NCBI GenBank assembly: GCA_036679405.1
Contig: JAVBVZ010000037.1
Span: 1-64,000 of the forward strand
Direction of reading: 5' to 3'
Origin: JAEYKI01 sp036679405
GTDB taxonomy: Bacteria > Bacillota > Clostridia > Christensenellales > Christensenellaceae
Length of the DNA: 64,000 nucleotides
Shown in pieces: positions 41,851-49,384 of the stretch. The notes under the pieces were generated by a model. The model was given only the letters and a program-made list of their open reading frames with translations. It searched no databases and was not told the origin of the DNA. Position numbers and translations under genes: made by a program. Numbering within the stretch: the stretch's first letter is position 1; each line of letters begins with the position of its first letter.

Positions 41851-42504
41851 ATGCTGAACGAATTCATATCAGGCCTCGGAATCCAGCACTACGGCATGGC
41901 AAAAATTCCGGCGGAATACCGGCCGTTTAAACATCTTCCCTATGCCGTCAGCCTGGGGATCCCGCTTTCCAAAACAGTAGTTTCTTCTATCCGCAGCGGG
42001 CCTACCCATACCTATTTCCATCATTACCGTACAACCAATGCATATTTGGATAACGCGGCAATCCGGCTGATGCTTTTTATAGAAAATCAGGGCTACAACG
42101 CCGTATACGTACCAGCCTCCCAAACAGTCGATCAAACAGGCATCCGGGGGCTTTTTTCGCACAAAATGGCAGCTACCCTGGCAGGCCTTGGGGGGATCGG
42201 TCAAAATGCGCTTTTCCTTTCAAACGAATACGGCCCGGCCCTCCGCCTTTCCACCGTCCTGACCGATTATCCGCTTCAAACCGGTTTTATGGAAATAAAC
42301 CCCTGCACAAACTGCGGAATCTGTGTCAAAGCATGCCCCTCCGGCGCGCTCACCGGCACACAATGGTATCCCGGTATTGCACGCGAAGAGCTTGTAGACG
42401 CCCGCAAATGCAGCGTCTATATGAAAAAGGCCTACCAAACCATCGGCCGCGGCGCTGTATGCGGCATCTGCATGGCGGTATGCCCTCTGTGTAAAACCTG
42501 CTGA
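41851..42504 (+). CDS. Short QueG-like 4Fe-4S protein
   Basis: The 217-residue protein resembles the core of epoxyqueuosine reductase-like proteins. It has a central HKMAATLAGLGGIGQNALFLSNEYGPALRLSTVLTD block, then CTNCGICVKACPSGAL, and a C-terminal CGICMAVCPLCKTC, two [4Fe-4S] sites. Full QueG is about 380 residues with an N-terminal cobalamin region; this one is much shorter, so it is probably a relative with another role and not the tRNA enzyme. Coupled to the cupin gene. Confidence 0.82.
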   Translation: MLNEFISGLGIQHYGMAKIPAEYRPFKHLPYAVSLGIPLSKTVVSSIRSGPTHTYFHHYRTTNAYLDNAAIRLMLFIENQGYNAVYVPASQTVDQTGIRGLFSHKMAATLAGLGGIGQNALFLSNEYGPALRLSTVLTDYPLQTGFMEINPCTNCGICVKACPSGALTGTQWYPGIAREELVDARKCSVYMKKAYQTIGRGAVCGICMAVCPLCKTC

Positions 42505-42518
42505 GTTTGTGATCTTGC

Positions 42519-42776
42519 TTATTCTTCCTGCAAAACCTCCATTGCATGGTCGTAATCTTTTTTATTTACATATACATAATACAAATTCATATATTCGGTC
42601 CGCTTATCCATGTCGTTGACCATAGACCTGGAAAAACTGGTCGCGCCGCCCATACCAAACCGGCTCATGGCACGGATATCATAAGGGATATGTGCGGCCG
42701 CAAGCTTTTTGCGCACCTCTGTATATTCTTTTACCGAAGGTCCCATAAACACTTCTTTGCGTTTAAAAAACAGCAT
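42519..42776 (-). CDS. Small conserved-looking protein, unknown function
   Basis: The 85-residue protein has no signal or membrane segment. It is amphipathic, with a basic N terminus (FFKRKEVF) and a C-terminal NKKDYDHAMEVLQEE that recalls small signal-transducing DUF2007-like proteins. An AAAGGG site precedes the ATG. It lies convergent with the QueG-like gene. I do not recognise a family with confidence. Confidence 0.55.
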   Translation of the reverse strand: MLFFKRKEVFMGPSVKEYTEVRKKLAAAHIPYDIRAMSRFGMGGATSFSRSMVNDMDKRTEYMNLYYVYVNKKDYDHAMEVLQEE

Positions 42777-43127
42777 CGTGTACCCTTTCTTGGCATATAC
42801 ATAAATTTTTTAAGTTGTCTGCCCGGATATATTTATCATAATATATAATGGTGTTTTTTGCAATTCTTCTGTATAAGCGCCTCTATTTTCAGGATGGCTG
42901 CAAAAAAACCGTTTCTGCCCTGTGCTTCATTTTTGCAACGTTCACGTTAGTTCGCGTTGCATTTTTGGACCAAAAGTAGTATGATTATACTACGGAAGAA
43001 ACAATTACGCCGGATTAAAAACCCGTCCCCCGGTTTTTTCAAACACGGCGCTTATTCTGCCCGGTATTTTTGCAAGATGCCGGGATGCTGTAAACAATAT
43101 ATATAAATACCTGCCAAAGCAAATGAT
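42777..43127 (+). promoter_or_regulatory. dinB upstream region with promoter and dyad
   Basis: No gene is visible in these 351 bp. TTGCAT (42957-42962), 17 nt, TATGAT (42980-42985) form a good + strand promoter, giving a leader of about 135 nt. The dyad GCAACG (42935-42940)/CGTTGC (42955-42960) overlaps the -35. Its core has GTTC half-sites but not the classical Firmicute LexA palindrome CGAAC-N4-GTTCG. A weak hairpin (AAAACC/GGTTTT near 43017-43038) with a T run lies in the leader. Confidence 0.55.
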
Positions 43128-44384
43128 ATGAAAAACAATCCTGCCCCAAAAGAACGAATCATATTTCATATAGACTGCAACGCCTTTTATGCCAGTGTGG
43201 AAGAAGTCTCCCATCCTGAATTTAAAAAGGTTCCCATGGCCATCTGCGGGGATCCCGAAAGCCGCCGCGGAATCATACTCGCAAAAAATCAGATTGCAAA
43301 AAACTTTGGCGTCAAGACGGCCGAAACAATCTGGCAGGCGAAAAAAAAATGCCCTTCCCTGGTTTTAAGGCCCGCAAGGCACCATGTATACCGGCAATAC
43401 TGTGAACAGATTAATGCTATCTATGAGCAATATACCGACAGAGTGGAACGTTTCGGTATAGATGAAAGCTATCTTGACCTGACCGAAAGCCTTCATCTGT
43501 TTGGAGGCGATGCTTTAAAGCTCGCCCATGATATCCGCATGCGCGTTGCGCGCGAAACCGGCATCACTGTCTCTGTGGGCGTCTCTTTCAATAAAATATT
43601 TGCCAAATTGGCCAGCGACATGAAAAAGCCCAATGCGGTAACCCTTATTTCACACGACAACTATAGAAAGGTCGCCTGGCCGCTGCCTTCCTCCGCTCTT
43701 TTAATGGTTGGAAAATCTACCGAAAAAGCTTTGCAGAATATGTATATCCATACCATAGGCGACCTTGCCCACGCCCATCCCGCCGCTCTTAAGAAACGTC
43801 TTGGAAAATCCGGCGAGCTCCTCCATATATATGCCAACGGACTGGATGACAGCCGTGTCCTTTGCATAGGCGATTCGCTACCTCCCCATTCCGTCGGCAA
43901 CGGGATCACGTTCAGGCGGGATCTGGTTTCCGCCAAAGACATCCAAACGGCGTTGACCGCGCTTGCAGACAGGGTTGCTTCCCGTTTGCGCAAAGCCAAT
44001 ATGAAATGTGCAACGCTGCAACTCACTATTAAAGATACCAATCTCAAGGTTATAACCCGGCAAAGGCCTGCCCCTTTTCCCCTTTGGTTGTCTTCAGATA
44101 TCGCAGCGGAAGCCTTTGAAATCCTGCAATCTTCCTGGAAGATCGGCGTTCCGATACGCATGATGGCCGTGACCGGGCAAAACCTTATTCCTTCGGGCGA
44201 AGCTAAAGAACAGCTTTCTTTTTTTCTTCAGGACGAGCAAATGAAAAGCCGCAATAAACGGGAAAAAATAGAACAAACGGTCGATCATATCCGTGATCTT
44301 TTCGGCAGCGGCAGCATCCTGCCCGGAAGCATCCTTCAAAACGGACTGGGCATCTATGAAAAGCATGAAAAAGAAGATGAATGA
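43128..44384 (+). CDS. dinB: DNA polymerase IV
   Basis: The 418-residue Y-family translesion polymerase has HIDCNAFYASVE (catalytic Asp), GIDESYLDLT (catalytic Asp-Glu), SVGVSFNKIFAKLASDMKKP and the helix-hairpin-helix region. Near the C terminus is the clamp-binding stretch EQLSFFL. It copies past damaged bases at low fidelity. The ATG lacks a strong ribosome site, so translation may be weak by design. The upstream dyad suggests damage-dependent control. Confidence 0.95.
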   Translation: MKNNPAPKERIIFHIDCNAFYASVEEVSHPEFKKVPMAICGDPESRRGIILAKNQIAKNFGVKTAETIWQAKKKCPSLVLRPARHHVYRQYCEQINAIYEQYTDRVERFGIDESYLDLTESLHLFGGDALKLAHDIRMRVARETGITVSVGVSFNKIFAKLASDMKKPNAVTLISHDNYRKVAWPLPSSALLMVGKSTEKALQNMYIHTIGDLAHAHPAALKKRLGKSGELLHIYANGLDDSRVLCIGDSLPPHSVGNGITFRRDLVSAKDIQTALTALADRVASRLRKANMKCATLQLTIKDTNLKVITRQRPAPFPLWLSSDIAAEAFEILQSSWKIGVPIRMMAVTGQNLIPSGEAKEQLSFFLQDEQMKSRNKREKIEQTVDHIRDLFGSGSILPGSILQNGLGIYEKHEKEDE

Positions 44385-44774
44385 ACAATCCCGAAAAAAG
44401 GCGGCTTCTTTGAAACGCGCAACGCATATAAAGCCACACCTCCAAGATTTTCTTAGCTTCTCGGATACGCTTGGCCCTTTGCATTGCTTCTTTGGACGGC
44501 TTGTAGTATAGTAGGTGAATAAGGGAGCCGTATGCTCCCTTTTCGAAGCAGATACGGCGGTTCCGGTTGCGGACTTTCTTGATTCGGTATCGGATTTCTC
44601 CCCTGCTTCTTTTGATAAGCAAAAGGCGCCTTGGGTGCCTTTTGCGCTTGTGCGCTCCCTCTTTTCTCCCGGTCCGGCAGCGCATGCAGGGCTTTTATTA
44701 AATTGATATAGGATTCGCGGGAAAAATATGTTATTCTTTAAATATATAAACTTTATAAATTATTGGAGAAATAT
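44385..44774. other. Intergenic region with two terminator-like hairpins
   Basis: After dinB, 390 bp hold no convincing ORF. AGGGAGC-CGTAT-GCTCCCT (about 44522-44540) is followed by TTTT, and GCAAAAGGC with GCCTTTTGC (about 44619-44646) forms a 9-bp stem. The minus strand is open across the region and its hypothetical translation has a helical, basic look, but it runs into dinB and lacks a clear start, so it is not called. Possibly a decayed element or an RNA. Confidence 0.4.
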
Positions 44775-45770
44775 ATGAGCAGACAAATAAAACGCAAAAG
44801 AGGTTCCGCAGCGCTTGCGGTCATATCCATTGTTCTCATCATCGGGTTGAGCGTTTTTTCAGTTTCGCAGGTTTTAAGGGCAGGCGCCCTTTCCAAAGAC
44901 CTAGAACAGACGCAGGCCGACAGCGAACAAATAAAAACCGATCTTGCCGCCCTGCAAAGTCAGAACGATACTCTTAAGAGCGACAATGATTCACTTAAAA
45001 GCCAGCTTCAGTCCCTGCAGGATGCATACAGTGAACTTGAAAATCAATCGTCTGCCAGCCAGACCTCCGTACAGGATGACACTGCAGGCAGCGACACAGG
45101 CAGCGGCAACAGCGGAGAAAAGGTCGCCTACCTCACATTTGACGACGGCCCTTCAAAAGTTACTTCCGATCTGCTAAGCGTACTGGATGATCTGGACGTA
45201 AAAGCAACCTTCTTCGTCTCCTTTGCAGGTTCGGACTCAGCTGAAAAAAGAGCCCTTTTGAAACAGGAATCCGACGCCGGACACGTAGTCGGCGTACACA
45301 CATGGACGCATGATTATTATACGATCTATGCAAACGAAGAAAATTTTCTTGAAGACTTCAACAAAATGAAAGAAGTAATTACGGAATCCACCGGAAAAAC
45401 GCCTAACGTCTGCAGATTTCCGGGGGGCGCAAGCAACACCGTTTCCATTACCGCTTCGGGCGGAGAAATCATCATGCCCCAGCTTGCCAAACTTGTCCAG
45501 GATATGGGCTTCCAGTTTTTTGACTGGAACGCAGGCGGCTATGATGCCGAGAAACCTTATCCCACAGCAAGCGAACTCGCTTCCAAGGTGATCAACGACG
45601 CGGAAGGCCGGGATACGGTGGTCATTTTGCTGCACGACACACACGATTTTACCGTAGATGCTGTACCGGAGATCGTAAACGAGCTTCGCAGCCAGGGATA
45701 TACCTTTAAAACGCTGACGCCCGACTCGCCTGCGGTCCAGCAGGCCTTTGCGCAGGGTAAAAATAGCTGA
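44775..45770 (+). CDS. Membrane-anchored polysaccharide deacetylase
   Basis: The 331-residue protein has an N-terminal membrane helix (about 12-34) and a coiled coil of Leu/Gln-rich heptads (about 40-90). A Ser/Gly/Asp-rich linker leads to a NodB domain (about 120-320) with YLTFDDGPSK, GVHTWTHDYY and RFPGGASN. It probably de-acetylates peptidoglycan outside the cell. The start is the ATG at 44775 after TTGGAG. It is a second deacetylase besides the PdaC-like protein at 9061, with a different anchor. Confidence 0.92.
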   Translation: MSRQIKRKRGSAALAVISIVLIIGLSVFSVSQVLRAGALSKDLEQTQADSEQIKTDLAALQSQNDTLKSDNDSLKSQLQSLQDAYSELENQSSASQTSVQDDTAGSDTGSGNSGEKVAYLTFDDGPSKVTSDLLSVLDDLDVKATFFVSFAGSDSAEKRALLKQESDAGHVVGVHTWTHDYYTIYANEENFLEDFNKMKEVITESTGKTPNVCRFPGGASNTVSITASGGEIIMPQLAKLVQDMGFQFFDWNAGGYDAEKPYPTASELASKVINDAEGRDTVVILLHDTHDFTVDAVPEIVNELRSQGYTFKTLTPDSPAVQQAFAQGKNS

Positions 45771-45794
45771 CAACGTTTTGCTTTCCATGTACCT

Positions 45795-45818
45795 AAAAGC
45801 CTCTTTGAGGCTTTTTTG
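45795..45818 (+). terminator. Terminator after the deacetylase gene
   Basis: AAAAGCCTC (45795-45803) pairs with GAGGCTTTT and is followed by TTGTTTTTT. Confidence 0.85.
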
Positions 45819-45913
45819 TTTTTTCCGGCACTTTAAGTTTCTGATTAAGCCATATACATCCGGTTTATATTTAGTTAAATGTTGATTCAACAAATAAAGA
45901 AACGGAGAAAAGC

Positions 45914-46183
45914 ATGAAAGACATAACCTATTTCAGGCTGTCCCTCTGCCCGTACTGCAGAAGGGCGGAAAAATATATAAAAGAACTTAAGCAGGAAAAT
46001 CCGCAATACGCAGACATCCATATCAATATGATAGATGAAAATAAAAACCGGCATATTTCCGACAAATACGATTACTGGTATGTCCCCTGTTTTTATCTGG
46101 GAGGCAAAAAATTGCATGAGGGCGCCGCGTCCAAAGAAAACATCAAACAGGTGCTGGATGCTGCGCTGCGTTCCGCATGTTGA
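45914..46183 (+). CDS. Glutaredoxin-like protein
   Basis: The 89-residue thioredoxin-fold protein has the redox motif LCPYC near residue 12 and the cis-Pro WYVPCFYL. It is likely a thiol-disulfide exchange protein for cytoplasmic targets. AACGGAG precedes the ATG. It is the last gene before the tRNA-Pro island. Confidence 0.85.
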   Translation: MKDITYFRLSLCPYCRRAEKYIKELKQENPQYADIHINMIDENKNRHISDKYDYWYVPCFYLGGKKLHEGAASKENIKQVLDAALRSAC

Positions 46184-46220
46184 GCAGGCCTGCCAGATAA
46201 AATGGTTCCGTCAACTTAAA

Positions 46221-46254
46221 AGGCCCTGTCACTAAAGTGACATGGCCTTTTTTT
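46221..46254. terminator. Bidirectional terminator at the island edge
   Basis: AGGCC and GTCACT (46221-46233) pair with AGTGAC and GGCCT (46236-46248), with TTTTTTT on the right. It ends the glutaredoxin gene. Before the island inserted it would also have lain directly behind tRNA-Pro. Confidence 0.8.
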
Positions 46255-46267
46255 GCTGGTCGGGGTG
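46250..46267. repeat. Left attachment-site repeat (tRNA-Pro 3' end copy)
   Basis: TTTTTGCTGGTCGGGGTG, identical over 18 nt to 47923-47940, where it forms the 3' end of tRNA-Pro. Here the rest of the tRNA is missing, as expected for the distal att site of an element that integrated into the tRNA gene. Confidence 0.8.
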
Positions 46268-46392
46268 GTGATACAGGCTTTATCGCAGAAACCCAATGAA
46301 ATTAATGGTTTTGAGCAGTTAATAGGCAGTATTTATAAATATTTTTTAACCAAGAAGATAATGGAACGGTTTAAGCGCCATCCCCTTGTCGT

Positions 46393-47229
46393 TTAATCTT
46401 GTTTTTGTTTGTTTTGCCTTTTCTTTTTTACCTTAATAAAAATAATTACGATAACAACAATTATTATTGGGATAGTCAAAAATCCTAATAGTTCAAAAAA
46501 ATTGCCCAATACAGCTACTCCATTACTTCCCATATTATCTTCCATTATCCTTAATTTCTCAGCAGGGATTTTCTTAACTTCATCAAAATGAATACTATCA
46601 ATTATATTTTTCATTATTGTGCGTTGATTATCTGTTATAGGGGCTCCAATACTACTTAAATCAATTGCAACCATGTTTCCATTTATTATTGTTATATATC
46701 TTAATAAATTGTATTGTTGTCCTTGATTCTCCATAGAACCATCAACCTGAAAGAACAATGCTTGGGGATGTTCATAAATCGTATAAGATGTATATTCCAC
46801 AGGAATATCTTGAGCTGCGCCGCCATCTTTAAAAGATTGAAAAATAGTATCGGTCTCATCTGAAAAAATTTTATTTATTTCTGAATACTTGTCTCTAACT
46901 TGCTTTAAATCATATACGTCAGTCGTATCTACGCCTTGACTAAAACCAACTTCTGCAAATGTATCCCCTTTCAAGATAACATCTAAATAAGCATTTTTTT
47001 GTATAAATATTTGCCTTAATGTATCGCCATCAACGCCCAAGAGAGCTAAGTTAGGGTCATTAATATCAATATTTCTTGTAAAAACAATACTATCATCCGG
47101 TATTGATACTGACAGTCCCATCTCCTTAATAGTATATATATTAGAATCGAAGTCAGAAGCTAATGCTTTTGTGTTATTGAATATGAATAATATACTCATT
47201 AGGATTACTATTATTGACAATTTTTTCAT
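46393..47229 (-). CDS. Exported membrane-anchored protein, unknown, AT-rich gene
   Basis: The 278-residue protein has a signal peptide (about 1-24, ending KALAS), an extracytoplasmic domain of about 210 residues and a C-terminal membrane helix (about 245-268) followed by a Lys-rich stop (KVKKKRQNKQKQD). The domain starts YTIKEMGLSVSIPDDSIVF and resembles stress or lipid-binding like folds only vaguely. Codon use is strongly A/T-ending, unlike the neighbours, supporting transfer with the island. Function not recognised. Confidence 0.7.
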   Translation of the reverse strand: MKKLSIIVILMSILFIFNNTKALASDFDSNIYTIKEMGLSVSIPDDSIVFTRNIDINDPNLALLGVDGDTLRQIFIQKNAYLDVILKGDTFAEVGFSQGVDTTDVYDLKQVRDKYSEINKIFSDETDTIFQSFKDGGAAQDIPVEYTSYTIYEHPQALFFQVDGSMENQGQQYNLLRYITIINGNMVAIDLSSIGAPITDNQRTIMKNIIDSIHFDEVKKIPAEKLRIMEDNMGSNGVAVLGNFFELLGFLTIPIIIVVIVIIFIKVKKKRQNKQKQD

Positions 47230-47562
47230 AATAATACCTCCGGAAAAGACACGGGACGGTTCATTTGGCTTATCCGTTTCTCGTTCCTCTCACTGTTAAA
47301 AATCCTTAACACATACATTATATCACAATTGTTAAAACATGAAAATTTAGCCAATAAAAAACATTGTTGAAAAATAAAGCGAATCCTTTTTCCCCGCTCT
47401 CAAGCCATTAAAAAAACTCAGCCATCACTGACCTGGTCGGCGTAAAGTGATAGGACTTAGAGAAATCCAGTCATACCAATAATTTGAAGGTGGTCAGCAA
47501 GCAATATTTATACAGGAAAACAAGTATGCCCATCGTATTTAAGAACATTTCTTGAAACGGAA
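47230..47562. other. Non-coding part of the island
   Basis: About 330 bp, AT-rich, with no gene that can be supported. The piece ACACGGGACGGTTCATTT just behind 47246 recalls ends of REP-type elements but is too short to assign. Confidence 0.4.
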
Positions 47563-47588
47563 TAAAAAAAGTGCGCTCATTTGAACGC
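47563..47588 (-). terminator. Terminator after the island ferredoxin
   Basis: GCGTTCA/TGAGCGC stem (47573-47579 with 47582-47588, one G-T pair) followed by ACTTTTTTT on the minus strand. Confidence 0.65.
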
Positions 47589-47615
47589 CCCTTGCTGTTG
47601 AATACTTCGATTTTG

Positions 47616-47786
47616 CTATTTTGGACTGATCGCTTCTATCGGACACATTTGTGCACACTCTCCGCAATCAATACATATATCAGGATTAATTTCATAATGC
47701 GCCGGCCCTTCCGAAATACAACCGATAGGGCATTCGCCCTCACAGGTACCGCAAGAAATACACGCATCTGAAATAACATATGCCAT
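47616..47786 (-). CDS. 2[4Fe-4S] ferredoxin, 56 aa
   Basis: A short gene found by translating the minus strand from the ATG at 47786, preceded by AAGGAGATGAG. The product begins MAYVISDACISCGTCEGECP and has a second cluster motif CIDCGECAQMCP, the classical clostridial ferredoxin plan of about 55 residues. An extra Cys at residue 23 follows the first motif. It carries low-potential electrons for enzymes such as Rnf. It lies inside the tRNA-Pro island, which is an unusual cargo. Confidence 0.92.
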   Translation of the reverse strand: MAYVISDACISCGTCEGECPIGCISEGPAHYEINPDICIDCGECAQMCPIEAISPK

Positions 47787-47893
47787 AAAGCTCATCTCCT
47801 TTTTTCTTCAATGATAGTTCTATGTATGAATAATGTCAACCAAAAAGTACCCGCCATACATATGTTCTTGGATTTCTCCTTTATTGTTAGCAT

Positions 47894-47927
47894 AAAAAGA
47901 CCATCGACATAAATCGATGGTCTTTTT
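47894..47927. terminator. Terminator behind tRNA-Pro supplied by the island
   Basis: A 14-bp perfect stem, AAAAAGACCATCGA (47894-47907) with TCGATGGTCTTTTT (47914-47927), loop CATAAA. It lies 3 nt beyond the tRNA CCA end. Confidence 0.85.
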
Positions 47928-47940
47928 GCTGGTCGGGGTG
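47923..47940. repeat. Right attachment-site repeat within tRNA-Pro
   Basis: TTTTTGCTGGTCGGGGTG, the partner of 46250-46267. Bases 47930-47940 belong to the 3' acceptor strand and CCA of tRNA-Pro, so integration kept the tRNA intact. Confidence 0.8.
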
Positions 47941-48006
47941 ACAAGATTTGAACTTGCGACCTCTTACTCCCGAAGCAAGCGCGCTACCAAACTGCGCTAC
48001 ACCCCG
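47930..48006 (-). tRNA. tRNA-Pro (anticodon CGG)
   Basis: Read on the minus strand: acceptor CGGGGTG, D arm GCGC-AGTTTGGTA-GCGC, anticodon stem CTTGC/GTAAG around TTCGGGA (anticodon CGG), T arm GCAAG-TTCAAAT-CTTGT, acceptor CACCCCG, discriminator A and an encoded CCA. All arms pair well, giving 77 nt including CCA. It decodes CCG proline codons. Confidence 0.96.
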
Positions 48007-48126
48007 AACTCGCGATATCAATTTTATCATAGATAAAAAACTTACACAAGCATAAAAATAGATTTGTTGTATTTTTTTATTTACATTTAAAAAAGCGGCG
48101 CGGCCCTTAAGGCTGCATTGTTCATT

Positions 48127-48156
48127 TTAAAAAAAGAGCGGCCCTAAGGGCCGCTC
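48127..48156 (-). terminator. Terminator after the zinc-ribbon protein gene
   Basis: GAGCGGCCC (48136-48144) pairs perfectly with GGGCCGCTC (48148-48156); TTTTTTTAAAA follows on the minus strand. Confidence 0.9.
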
Positions 48157-48176
48157 AAAAACAATATCGGACGTTT

Positions 48177-48665
48177 TTACATCATCATGCCTAAGGCCCC
48201 GAAAGCTGCTCCGAAAATAACCGCAACAACAATCCACCAAATCAAATAGATGATGCCGATAATCAATCCAATGATGCCCAGGATAAATCCTGCGAGCGCC
48301 ATTCCCCGCTTGCCGTCCGGGAGCTCTTTTCTGCCTTTTCCGCCCAACACCATGGCTACGATCGCCAGAATCAGGCCAACAATAGGCACCCAGCACAAAA
48401 CCAAACCAAGAATACCACAAATAAGCGCGCCAATGCCAATCCCGGAAGAAGGCTCGGCAGGCTGTGCTGTCGCCGCCGGTTGGCTGTACGCCTGTTGCTG
48501 TGGCTGGCTGTATGTTTGCTGCTGCTGCTCCGGCTGAGGTTGTTCCGGCTGAGGTTGTTCCGCCGCCGGCTGTTCGGACATTGTTTCCCCTGATGTGTCC
48601 GCCCCGCAAGAAGGGCAGAATTTCGCGCTGTCATCCATTTCTTTTCCACACTTTGCACAGTACAT
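48177..48665 (-). CDS. Zinc-ribbon DUF4190-type membrane protein
   Basis: The 162-residue protein has an N-terminal zinc ribbon (CAKCGKEM...FCPSCGA, residues 3-21). A low-complexity Gln/Pro/Glu linker follows with EQPQP repeats (about 30-70), then a two- to three-helix DUF4190-like membrane domain rich in Gly and Ile. The role of this class is unknown. It is paralogous to the gene at 48792, with a different linker. An overlapping reading frame on the same strand is an artefact of the repetitive linker. Confidence 0.8.
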   Translation of the reverse strand: MYCAKCGKEMDDSAKFCPSCGADTSGETMSEQPAAEQPQPEQPQPEQQQQTYSQPQQQAYSQPAATAQPAEPSSGIGIGALICGILGLVLCWVPIVGLILAIVAMVLGGKGRKELPDGKRGMALAGFILGIIGLIIGIIYLIWWIVVAVIFGAAFGALGMMM

Positions 48666-48791
48666 AACTTATACCCCTTTTTTCATATTTGGTTCATATT
48701 TATATTACCATTTACAGACGCGCAAAATCAATCTTTTTAATAAATTTTGTTCACAAATAGTTCATCTTTGTACGCAATTTCCCCAGTTGCC

Positions 48792-49184
48792 TCACATGGA
48801 ATATACCGGCATATCTGTAAAATCCGGTATCATTGAAAAGCCCCAGGCAATCAATGCAATCACAAATGCGCTCAAAGCCAAAGCCACTATCCCGAGTACA
48901 ACACCGGCAATCGCCTGTCCCTTCCCGCGGACACCCGCCTGTTTTTGTATTCCCAGGCCTAAAGCAAGCGCAACCGCTCCCAACACAATTCCAGGAATCA
49001 CCGTCCAAAAAAACACGACGCCCAAAATACCACAAACCATTGCGGCAATGCCCGTTCCTCCATAAGTATCTTCCCGGTTTACTGCCTGCGGCTTTTCAAC
49101 ATAATCACCGCTGACCGGCCGGCCGCAAAAGGAACAAAATTTTGAATCTGACCGGATTGGTTGTCCGCAATTCCTGCAAAACAT
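48792..49184 (-). CDS. Zinc-ribbon DUF4190-type membrane protein, paralog
   Basis: The 130-residue protein begins MFCRNCGQPI with a second CSFCGRP knuckle, a short linker, and a DUF4190-like domain with GIAAMVCGILGVVFFW and GKGQAIAGVVLGIVAL. It lies 126 bp upstream of its paralog on the same strand and shares the overall plan without the Gln-rich linker. A local duplication is likely. Function unknown. Confidence 0.8.
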   Translation of the reverse strand: MFCRNCGQPIRSDSKFCSFCGRPVSGDYVEKPQAVNREDTYGGTGIAAMVCGILGVVFFWTVIPGIVLGAVALALGLGIQKQAGVRGKGQAIAGVVLGIVALALSAFVIALIAWGFSMIPDFTDMPVYSM

Positions 49185-49384
49185 ATTCTGTGGCCTCCCT
49201 CTTCTTTGCTATACAGGTAAACCCTTTTTTGAGGGTCATAAGATCATAACTGTCACTATTATTATAAATAACAATATTTTCTATTTCAATATCATTCTAT
49301 ACTATCCTTACGCATTTTTACAAAATCCGTCTTTACAAAACACACTTTTTACGCTCCGTATATAGACGGGAACGGCATTATAAA

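Larger units (their letters stand above)
46268..47940. mobile_element. Small integrated island at tRNA-Pro, integrase lost
   Basis: The 1.7 kb between the 18-bp repeats contains two minus-strand genes (46393-47229 and 47616-47786) and clearly more AT-rich DNA than its flanks. It supplies a new terminator right behind the tRNA. Together this is the footprint of a tRNA-targeting integrative element. No integrase, excisionase or relaxase remains, so it is a remnant or was moved by an enzyme from elsewhere. Confidence 0.7.

Noticed and set aside
42945..42960. Classical LexA box before dinB
   Set aside because: The GTTC half-sites are direct and wrongly spaced for CGAAC-N4-GTTCG, so it is reported only as an unassigned dyad.
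44203..44685. Minus-strand frame of 160 codons running from the intergenic region into dinB
   Set aside because: It overlaps about 180 bp of a certain gene, lacks a ribosome site and contains terminator hairpins, so it is not called as a gene.
46250..46270. Possible second tRNA-Pro
   Set aside because: Only the 3' end of the acceptor strand matches; no D, anticodon or T arm follows, so it is an att-site copy.
48127..48609. Second minus-strand frame overlapping the zinc-ribbon protein at 48177
   Set aside because: It arises from the repetitive Gln/Pro-coding linker read in another frame; the accepted frame has the zinc ribbon and membrane helices.
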